A DNA stretch of 64,000 nt from Erythrobasidium yunnanense (taxonomy: Eukaryota > Basidiomycota > Cystobasidiomycetes > Erythrobasidiales > Erythrobasidiaceae): NCBI GenBank assembly GCA_001600175.1, contig BCJC01000003.1, positions 2,108,001 to 2,172,000 of the forward strand. The letters run 5' to 3'. Below, piece by piece: positions 55,354 through 64,000 of this stretch. The position numbers were made by a program, and so were the translations under genes. The notes under the pieces were generated by a model. That model saw nothing but the letters and a program-made list of their open reading frames with translations, did no database searches and was not told where the DNA came from. Each line of letters begins with the position of its first letter. Within the stretch, counting starts at the first letter, position 1.

Positions 55354-58189
55354 ATGGCGTCGCAAGACGACGTCGACTTGTTGGATGGATTGTCGCTTGA
55401 AGACTTCATTGAGCGCTGTCCGCTCGTCGATAATCACTGCCATGCACTTCTTCCCTTTAATCAGCAAAAGCAAGAAGATCTTCTGACAATCACATCCGAA
55501 GCATCTGGCGCAGCTTTATCTCATGCTAGCAGTACATTGGCGCACCATCGCGCAGTCAAGCAGCTATGCCAACGCGAAGAAATCCCATTGCGCAAGACAA
55601 CAGCGGAGAGCTGGAACGCGTACCTCGAACACCGAAAATCGCTTACGGAAGAGGAATTTACGAGGCGCAGTATGCAAGGTATAGAGACTGTGCTGATAGA
55701 CGATGGAATAAGACACGCATCCACTCCCCATCCGTACGAATGGCATTCTAAATATACACGAAGTCCTGCAAAGAGGATAGTACGCATCGAAACAGTGGCA
55801 GAAGACTTACTGGAAGCCTCAGCGAAGATTGCACAAGAGGATCTGAAGGACGGCTCAGATATGTCGGAGTGGTCTTTCTTCAACCCGTTTGAACCGGAAC
55901 TATGGGAAGCCATCGATAATCTGATGGACGACAAAGAAGTGGTAGGCTTCAAGAGCGCCATTGCTTATCGCACTGGCCTGGCAGTCATCCCTGCAGTCAC
56001 TCAGGTGCAGCCAGCGCCTAAAGAGGTTATGCAAGAAGTAGAAAATATGGTCAGAGCACGCGTCCTGAAGAATACTCCTATTCGTATCAATTTCAAACCA
56101 CTCAATGATTGGATCGTCGATACACTGGCAGCGGGGATAGATTGTAAGGTCAAAGAAGGCTCGCGAGCCAAACCTATCCAATTCCACACCGGTCTAGGCG
56201 ATAACGACCTTACTTGGACACTAGCAGATCCTTCCCATCTGCAAGCATTCATCAAGCGCTGGCCTACCGTTCCCATCGTCCTTCTACACGCCTCTTACCC
56301 CTTCACTCGCCAAGCAGCCTACCTCGCATCCGTCTACTCGAATGTCTACTTAGACATAGGCGAGATATTCCCGATGGTATCCAGAGACGGTCAAAAAGCT
56401 GCACTACGCCAAGCATTGGAGCTCACGCCTACTACAAAGGCATGCTGGTCTACAGATGGGCATTTCTACCAAGAGACATACTCGCTTGGCGTATTGCAGT
56501 CGAAGGAAGCGCTGAAAGAGGTACTGGGTGACATGGTGTGGAAGGGCGATGTTAACGAGAGACTGGCGAAAGAGATCGTGAAGGACCTCTTCTTCAATAC
56601 TTCAAACAAGCTCTACGACCTCAAACTGCCGTTCAAGCTCCTATCAGCTTCGCAAACACATCCACAAGGCTCGTCTCCATCCACTGTCACCAATGTCGGA
56701 ACCAATCTTGCACATCTTCAGATTTTCCTTGCCAAACATCCCTCTGTAAAGTACATCCGCCTATCCTGGACAGACTACACAGCTACAGTTCGGGCACGAG
56801 TGTTCACTGTTCCATATGTACTATCTACTCTCAGCTCTCCCACCAGCGATGGGTCCCTCTGCGGCATTACTGCCGACAATATATTGACTTTACAAGACGA
56901 CGCTGCGGGCATACCCGATTTATCGGCCGTAGGAGAGCTGCGCCTCCATCCGGACTTCAGTAATCTCAGACTGCATCCTCGTATCGGCGGGCGGCGACAA
57001 AAGCAGGAATACGCATGTGCCATGGGTCATTTCTACGATGAGAGGATATCGTCTAAAGATCCTAGGTGCCCCAAAGTAATACTGGAGAGTGCAATCCAGG
57101 AAGCTGCGAAAGCGGGAATCGAGAACCTCAAGTTCGGATTCGAGATTGAGTTCTGTCTCTTTGAGGCAGATGCGCTGGAGAAGGAACATAGACTCGTACC
57201 GATAAGTACAGCACATGCATGGAGTACTGGCACGGCCCTCAATGCAGCAGGCGGCAAAGCTTTAACGATACTGGAAGAAATGATGGAGGCGCTTAACGAT
57301 AGTGGGATAGAGACATACATGTTTCACTCTGAGAGTGCACCCGGTCAATGTAAGTTCAACTGCCCGAAGTATCGATTAAAGCTGAAGTATAGTTCCAGAT
57401 GAAATACCTTTAGGCCCGCTTCCGCCTATGGCTGCAGTCGAGCAATTGCTGCACGCCAGAGAAGTCATAAGCTATATCGCAAGCCTGCACGGCTATCGAG
57501 CAACACTACATCCCAAGCCGGTAGCGAACCAAGCTGGTACTGGTGCACATCTACATATTTCTTTCCCTCCTTCTTCTACTTCTTCTTCATTCTGGGCAGG
57601 CGTACTGCATCATCTTCCAGCAGCTTGCGCGTTCACGCTGCCTAATGAAGCTAGCTATGCACGCATAAAGGACGGAAGTTGGTCCAGCTCGACTTGGCGT
57701 ATATGGGGCGATCAGAATAGAGAAGCACCACTGCGCAGGATCAGTCAAGAGGATAACCATTGGGAGATCAAGTGCATGGATGGGCTGGCTAACCCATACT
57801 TGGCTGCTGCTGCCATTCTGCACGCCGGTAGATTAGGCGTCGAAGCTGGGAGGCCACTACCTTCACCTTGCAACGGTAAGCATGATTAAACAAGATGCAG
57901 CAACAAGCTTTTCGCTGACTTACGTGCTTCCGTCTCATGCACAGTCCAACCTGGAAGCCTTTCCGACGAAGCCCGCATTGCAGCTGGAATCACAGACCCC
58001 ATGCCCAGGAAGCTCGACGATGCTTTACAAGAGCTAGAAGATTCTTCAAACCAGCTTGCGAACGCACTGGGTCCGGAAGTAGTCAGACGGTACGTGCAGG
58101 TGCGACGTGCCGAAAGACAGAAGCTTCGTGATATTGCAGATGCACAAGGAGAAGCAGCTGCTATAGCATGGATGGTACAGAGGTACTGA
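55354..58189 (+). CDS. fluG: FluG-type fusion: amidohydrolase domain plus type I glutamine-synthetase domain
   Basis: Start ATG 55354 (MASQDDVDLLDGLSLEDFIE). The N-terminal half is an amidohydrolase-related domain: metal motif LVDNHCHALLPFN, later FHTGLGDNDLTW, IVLLHASYPFTRQAAYLAS, VYLDIGEIFP and CWSTDGHFYQETYSLG. The C-terminal half is a GSI-like glutamine synthetase: YIRLSWTDYTATVRARVFTV, FGFEIEFCLFEADAL, SAPGQYEIPLGPLPPMAAVE, HPKPVANQAGTGAHLHISFP and NHWEIKCMDGLANPYLAAAA. Two introns (about 57353-57402 and 57874-57942) split the end; it stops at 58189, giving about 890 residues, close to Aspergillus FluG (about 865). FluG makes or handles a sporulation signal in Aspergillus; whether that holds here is unknown. 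Confidence 0.9.
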
Positions 58190-58403
58190 CGGAGCATTGG
58201 TGTGGTACTATTTACGCGTTGATCGCACACCATTCTTGAGAGTTCGTGCATACTTTACCTTCGCATTCTTGAGTAGACATTCTAGAGGTAACGATCGAAG
58301 TAGCAGATATCTCCATCCGAACAGCTTGCCTGTTTGCCTGCTGTTTTGACATCTTAACCCTATTTCCTTTGTCTCACTCCACCGAACGTATCGAGTACAG
58401 TAC

Positions 58404-60615
58404 ATGGGTGCCGCCTTTTCGTCGTGTTGCGGGCTGGGTAAGGCGCAGAAATGATACGCCAGAATGATACCGGAAACGGCTAACATTGCTATGCGATGCG
58501 AATTGTAGGGCCAAAGTCGCAAGGGTATGAGCCATTGCTGCTGGAAAACGAGCGCGAAGCCGTCGCAGATCTGCTGCAATACCTCGAGAGTGAGTTGGGC
58601 GCAGGACGACAACGATTACTGGCTTCTACATCATCGGAGTCTGGGTACTCTCGCGCTGACGCTTTCGCCGTTCGTTTGGCCCGTCAACCCTTACAGACCG
58701 CTCCGAGACCAATTTCTTCACGGGAGACCCTCTACGCTCACTCAGTACACTATCCTACTCTGAAAATGTAGATCTGCAGCGGAGTGCGGCGCTGGCGTTC
58801 GCTGAAATCACCGAAAAGTACGGAGCGCTGTTTCACGCAGAAAGAGCGAGCTCATGCTGATACCTCGTCTATCTGGCAATCAGGGATGTGAGGGAAGTTG
58901 GAAGAGATACTCTCGAACCTATCATGTTCCTGCTGCAGTCCCACGACGTAGAGGTGCAGCGCGCAGCGAGTGCCGCTCTTGGCAACCTTGCAGTGAATGG
59001 TGGGTCGCAATACCGACACAGAGTCTCTCGGCGCCATATACTAACAGTATAGCTGTGCTAGGCGACAACAAGATCCTTATCGTGCAGCTCGGAGGGCTGG
59101 AACCTCTGATCCGCCAGATGCTGTCAACCAACGTCGAAGTGCAATGTAACGCAGTAGGATGCATTACGAATCTAGCTACACACGATGAGAACAAGACGAA
59201 GATCGCAAAGAGCGGAGCCCTTGTCCCGCTTACGAGGTTAGCGAGAAGCAAGGATATGCGGGTGCAAAGAAACGCGACAGGTAAGCGAGGCCGTCGAGCA
59301 TTGCAGATATACTCAATGCTAATGTTGGTCATAAGGCGCCCTACTCAATATGACACACTCCGACGAGAATCGCACGCAGCTCGTCAACGCAGGCGCCATT
59401 CCTGTCCTAGTTTCGCTTCTTTCTTCACCCGATACCGACGTCCAATACTATTGCACGACAGCTCTCTCCAACATCGCAGTGGACGCAGGCAATCGCCGCA
59501 AGCTCGCACAAACGGAGCCCAAACTCGTCACCAACCTTATCTCGCTCATGGACTCTCCGAGCTTGAAAGTGCAATGTCAAGCAGCGCTCGCTCTTCGAAA
59601 CTTGGCTTCAGACGATAAATATCAAATCGAGATTGTCTCAAAACATGGTCTTCCACCTCTGCTACGACTCCTCAAATCCTCCTTCCTGCCACTCATCCTC
59701 TCTTCCGCCGCATGTGTCCGAAACGTCTCTATACATCCCATGAACGAGTCGCCAATCATCGATTCTGGCTTCTTGCAACCCCTTATCGAATTACTGGCAT
59801 ATGGCGAGAACGAGGAGATCCAATGTCATGCAATCTCTACGCTTCGAAACCTGGCGGCTAGCAGCGAGAAGAACAAGTTGGCGATCGTGGAAGCGGGAGC
59901 AGTGGAAAGGATCAAGAGCTTGGTACTTACGGTACCCTTGAGCGTGCAAAGCGAGATGACGGCTTGTGCAGCAGTCTTGGGTTTGAGCGGTATGTGAACA
60001 TGTCTTCGACATTGACGGACATTTACTGATGCGCTGTGCTGGCCAGACGACATCAAAGGGCAACTCATCGATATGGGCATCTTGGAAGTCCTAATTCCAC
60101 TGACGGCCTCAGATAGCGTGGAGGTACAGGGCAATAGCGCAGCAGCAATCGGTAACCTGAGCGCCAAAGCCGACGACTATAGCAAGTTCAACGAAGTGTG
60201 GCTACAGCCCGAAGGCGGGCTTCATGGCTATCTCGTCCGCTTCCTAGAATCCCAAGACCGAACTTTCCAACATATCGCCGTATGGACCGTTGTCCAATTC
60301 TTGGAAGGTGGTGACCCCAAACTCGCATCTTCTATCAAGTCTTCGAATCAGATACTTCCATTCGTCAACAACCTGGTAGCAGCTGCGAATGGCGACTCCG
60401 GCGAGGGAGCAGAAGACGATGAAGATGCGCATGATGGTGGTAAGAAGAGCAAAGCGGACAGACAGTCGGGAGAAGTCGCCATACCAGATGGAGATGGAGT
60501 GAGACCTTCAGACTCAGTCTCGCAGCATGGGTCTATCGGATCAGACGATGAGTTTGGCGATAATGGAGAAGCGGAGATTCCGCAGCTGGCGAAACGGATT
60601 CTCGAGATGATCTAG
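58404..60615 (+). CDS. VAC8: Vacuolar armadillo-repeat protein Vac8
   Basis: Vac8 is a lipid-anchored armadillo scaffold on the vacuole, used in vacuole inheritance, fusion, nucleus-vacuole junctions and autophagy. The 34-nt first coding exon (58404-58437) encodes [11 protein letters not shown]: Gly2 for myristoylation and the Cys pair for palmitoylation. After introns the repeats follow: [149 protein letters not shown] and [20 protein letters not shown]. The end is acidic and disordered ([20 protein letters not shown]) and stops at 60613-60615. Introns near 58438, 58591, 58998, 59281 and 59992. Confidence 0.95.
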
Positions 60616-61064
60616 ATTTGCGCTACAATCAAGCGTCTAGATGGGACCGGAACCGGTGAATCAGCACTTCTGCCCCTCCGGATTAGCCTTCTCATCTATG
60701 CGTCGCCTGTACAACTTCAGATAATATTGTTCTTCCTACGACCTTAGTCTATTTCTTATACTAGTATTCACGCCTGTCATCATGATGTACATACCCGCTG
60801 TTTCGACAACGCCATCTCATGCCCGAATGCCATAATCTCGAATCTCGACGCTATGGAGCGATTGAAGCGCAAATGGACAACGATCATGAGAAAATGGCTT
60901 TGCTGACGTTGCCTAATAATACAATGACAGATACGAATTGTACGAATGAGCCGCAGACGAACGTGTATAAGCCTGGACTACTACTGTCTAGACTGTGTAT
61001 GCAAACTACTACTGCGTATATATATCCTAAAGTGTCCAGAATCCTGTATTGACGATGCTTCACC
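60616..61064. other. Convergent 3' region of VAC8 and the glycosyltransferase gene
   Basis: 449 bp between stops, with AT-rich tracts near 60715-60770 and 60905-61050. Short frames lack any recognisable content. Confidence 0.4.
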
Positions 61065-62748
61065 TCAGAAGGTCAGCTTTATCCGAATAAGGTCTTTATG
61101 CTGATTCTCGTAGATGAGCATGTTCTTCTCTGGAAGGACGTCGATGAGATAGTACGTCGTCTTCCATCGTCCTTTTGCTTTTCCTTCTGCCACACCAGGT
61201 CTTGATGGCCAGCGGAGCGTGTGCTCCCACCATCTATGCGTCCGCTCAATGAGCTGGAGCTCGTATGGCCGCAAAGGCTTGGAGTAGAGCGTGATGCTGT
61301 ATCCTAGCGTGAGCAGGGTAGCACCGTCATCGAAAATGAAGCGCTTGAAGCTGCAAAGAACTCATTTCAGCTATCGTCTGTCCTCGAATGAAGGTGGATA
61401 AAGGCGTACAGGTTATCTCCTCCGAGGAAGTCTGCAGCTTTCTGCAATCTATGCAGACCTTCTATGCGATCAGGACTCGACCAATGCGGGAATAGCCTGT
61501 GAAAGCAACACCGTAAGTTCATATGCTCTGCATAAAACATTCTTTCTACTCACTCTAGCCACCCTGTGTAGTGATGGATCGTGATAAATGGCAACCCAGA
61601 CTGCAAGAAGCCTGTCCCGTCTCCTGGAATATCGATTTCTGCGTACCAGATTCGTCAGCTTGAAATAAATCGGCCAGAGAGTGACAGCGCTCACGATGTA
61701 AAGCATCGATATGCTCCATGACTTTATCTGGGGGAATGGAGCCCGTCGCATTGGCAGTCGCGGTAGATGCACAATGCGTGAGCATCTCATCTCCTCCAAA
61801 CAGCCAATGGTGCCACCAGAAGCATTCGTCCATCCTATCCGACATCTTCTTGACGAATGCAGCAGAGATCAGGATCCCTCCACCTCCATAACAGATTTTG
61901 CCATGTCTTGCCATCTGATTGCTCGATTCCGTCAAAGCGCACACAAAGTGATCTTGCGTATGTGGCCGCTTGCTCATCTCCCTCTGTAGTAAGCCAATGT
62001 CCAATACTTGCGTATCGTCGTCTGCGACCACAAACCACTTTGGCTTTACTTCTTGCCCATTCTTGTCGGTGTAGACTGTGTTGTGCATGAGTCTCGGCAT
62101 GTTCATGACTCTCTGCTCGTATCGCTCGTATTTTCCCAAGTCTACTGCCTCAACATGGCAGTGCTCCAATCCTTCTTTCTCCAGGTAATACTTGAGATCC
62201 CTGACGAACATGACTTGATCCTTCGGTAAGGCGATCACGCATTGCGCTCCTGACTTCAAGAAGTGCTTCCAAGTAGCACACATATCTCGTACTCTCAAGT
62301 ATGGCGACGTGAAGCCGAAAACGATCTCTTCCGCTTTGACGTTATCTGGCAGGCCAGAGATGACGGCTTGCCTGGGGTAGACACTGATAGTGTGCTCTTT
62401 TGATGGAGCTGCATTGCGCTCATAACCTCTGTAGTGTGCTAAGCTGCCATTGATCCACTCGAGCGGTGATTCACGCCGTGGTAAGAAGGTATCTTCCGAC
62501 CAGTCAAACACTTTTTGGGGAGTTTTGCTTTCAACAAAAGCTTCTTGTTTCGTCCTTAGAGTGATATCGAAGATGTGCTGGCGGTCATTGATGCGATTGA
62601 GCACACTTCGAGCCGATAGCAGCAAGGCCAGACCACCGACGAGCCCGAGGATATAGGAGAGTAGGCGATGCCGCCGTAAGCTTGACAGATTGTTATTGTT
62701 GTTGGCTGATCTTCCGTAGCCTCTTTTCTCGCCCAGCAGCGGCTCCAT
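61065..62748 (-). CDS. Type II membrane glycosyltransferase, GT31/Fringe-like
   Basis: ATG 62746-62748 starts MEPLLGEKRGYGRSANNNNN, followed by a single signal-anchor helix (LLSYILGLVGGLALLLSARS), so a Golgi type II protein is predicted. The lumenal domain has EIVFGFTSPYLRVRDMCATW, a DDD metal/nucleotide-sugar motif in KPKWFVVADDDTQVLDIGLL, a Gly-rich GKICYGGGGILISAAFVKKM and ECFWWHHWLFGGDEMLTHCA, as in fungal GT31/Fringe-like (DUF604-type) enzymes. Introns near 61639-61700, 61499-61555 and 61350-61411 lead to a C-terminal exon with LRWPSRPGVAEGKAKGRWKT and a stop at 61065. Sugar and acceptor specificity cannot be inferred. Confidence 0.85.
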
Positions 62749-63486
62749 CGCGTTGAGACTCGCTATCGATACCAAGCTTTTCTCCTTCTTTCTTCGTTCA
62801 AAATGGCCAGGACTGGTCCCGCTAAACAGCGCCGTCTTCTCTGATAGTCGCTGCTCTCTCACTCAGCCTGTTCCTGCAAAGTTGTTGGGAAAAGCAAGAA
62901 GACCTTTGCCCAACGCGCCACCTGCCGAAGCTGGTCTGGGACACTCAGCGATGACGATGTTTACTCGGAAAACAACAGGGAAATGTATTCGTGTTCGCAG
63001 TACACGCTCTGATGATACTATGTCTGTGCTGGCCCAAGCTGGCCCTCCAGGGCTGACTCAACCTGATCAATCCGACATCCTAAATTCTCCTCCTTCTGCG
63101 ATGTCTTCCCTGCAGCCATAAGGGTCCTGTGTGTCTCTTCTTGCAGCTCGAGGCGATGAGAGTTATGTCGGATCAGAGACACAAGCAGATTCAGCACAAG
63201 ATATCGGAATGCGGAGGATCACTCGCCATCATGTCCGCCGTACTTCCTTCACACAGCCTGTGCCTTCCTGCACTCCTCACCTGCGAATAAAGACGTCACG
63301 ATCCATGAACGATGCACCTGTGATCCTTTGTAACAGCAAATATGCCTGTCATATGTCTGACAGGCGGAATGTCTCCTCTGACACATTTCTCCTATAACAC
63401 TTGTCAGCGATTGATGCTTTCTCGCCGCATCGGTTGGTCATCCAGACACGCCGCGAGGAACATCTTGTCACCTCTTAACGGGATTC
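62749..63486. other. Gap upstream of the glycosyltransferase gene
   Basis: 738 bp. Several plus-strand frames of 60-120 codons are Ser/Thr/Arg-rich with no family likeness or consistent splice signals. The region holds the glycosyltransferase promoter and the 3' flank of the minus-strand gene at the right edge. No gene is called. Confidence 0.35.
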
Positions 63487-64000
63487 TCAAAAGGCTTTTG
63501 GGATACAAGGCGCGACGTTTCGGCAGCAAATCTGCCATTCCAAGAAGAGTGGTGCTAGAGGCACGAACTCTGAACCATATAGTTGCTCTAGCGCCTTGCG
63601 ATTCAAGCTGATTTTGGCCGACAGGCAGGCCATGAGCAGGCCACGAAGCTGCCCAATCGTATAGACTTTGGGATCAAAGTGGCGGCAGGAGATACCACAG
63701 ATCATCGACCTTCTGGGAGACGTCATACCGACGTGAACCAGCGGGTCTCTTCGGAGGTACAGCGAATACAAGTATTCGGGAAGTGCCTCATAGGCGGCCC
63801 ACGATATGGTAGGCATCCATTTCCCTGATGCTGAATCCAAGGGTGGCTGACTCGACGCTTCCTCATGTGTGCCGGCTGATGCTAGTACCTCTTCGATGAG
63901 TCTGGTCCATGAAATCCGAAATAAAAATCGCCACATATCTCGTGGTCGTCTGGAAGTGTCTTTGCGCTGCATGCACAGGACGTAATCCACAGTAGAAACA
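63487..64000 (-). CDS. 3' part of an unrecognised gene (partial, runs off the right edge)
   Basis: A minus-strand frame enters from the window edge without a stop and ends at 63487. The 171 or so visible residues include DMWRFLFRISWTRLIEEVLA, a PPLDSASGKWMP linker, ISWAAYEALPEYLYSLYLRR, CGISCRHFDPKVYTIGQLRG and LEWQICCRNVAPCIPKAF. It is mixed helical with several Cys residues. I recognise no family. There is no ATG at the edge, so the start and any upstream exons lie outside. Confidence 0.55.
   Translation of the reverse strand, partial: VSTVDYVLCMQRKDTSRRPRDMWRFLFRISWTRLIEEVLASAGTHEEASSQPPLDSASGKWMPTISWAAYEALPEYLYSLYLRRDPLVHVGMTSPRRSMICGISCRHFDPKVYTIGQLRGLLMACLSAKISLNRKALEQLYGSEFVPLAPLFLEWQICCRNVAPCIPKAF

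Overview
The window reads as nuclear DNA of a gene-dense, intron-rich fungus. I infer a basidiomycete-type genome: genes sit tens to hundreds of bases apart on both strands, coding regions are cut by many 40-100 nt GT..AG introns with CTNAC-like branch sites, and the protein set is purely fungal (Zn2Cys6 regulator, ICE2, MDM31, VAC8, FluG, TRP/Flc channel, maltose permease). I cannot name the genus. About 35 genes are supported. I saw no rRNA, tRNA, CRISPR array, LTR element or other intact mobile element.

Layout. 0-6.4 kb: 3' end of an unknown gene, the GPI-transamidase subunit PIG-U/GAB1, a PEX39-like peroxisomal import factor, MDM31, and an F-box protein carrying an XPA-type zinc ribbon. 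7-15.2 kb: the PUB1/TIA1 RNA-binding protein, two lineage-specific coiled-coil proteins, a double START-domain tail-anchored protein and a PMP3 proteolipid. 15.6-19.7 kb: two tandem PARP-catalytic-domain genes whose promoter blocks and 3' flanks are still alike. 20.9-36.5 kb: an unknown basic protein, mitochondrial branched-chain aminotransferase, a TRP/Flc-like channel, nicotinamidase, a histidine phosphatase, RNase H2 subunit A, VMS1 and mitochondrial GatB. 36.9-44.5 kb: three poorly characterised genes, a UCH deubiquitinase with 4- and 12-nt exons, and a DUF1275 membrane protein. 45-52 kb: a maltose-utilisation cluster (Zn2Cys6 regulator, sugar/H+ symporter and divergent GH13 alpha-glucosidase). 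52.4-64 kb: ICE2, rotted copies of the nicotinamidase and histidine-phosphatase 3' ends, a FluG-type amidohydrolase/glutamine-synthetase fusion, VAC8, a GT31-type glycosyltransferase and a partial unknown gene.

How genes relate. The maltose regulator, transporter and maltase form one functional unit around a 627-bp divergent promoter. The PARP-like genes would consume NAD+ if active and release nicotinamide, which the nearby nicotinamidase would recycle; this link is only inferred. Other genes are housekeeping and look co-located by compact packing, several as tail-to-tail pairs 18-45 bp apart or as divergent pairs sharing a short promoter.

Exon structures were read by eye from splice signals and family conservation. 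Those marked as counted (UCH, F-box/XPA, PMP3) add up to whole codons; the rest are outlines.
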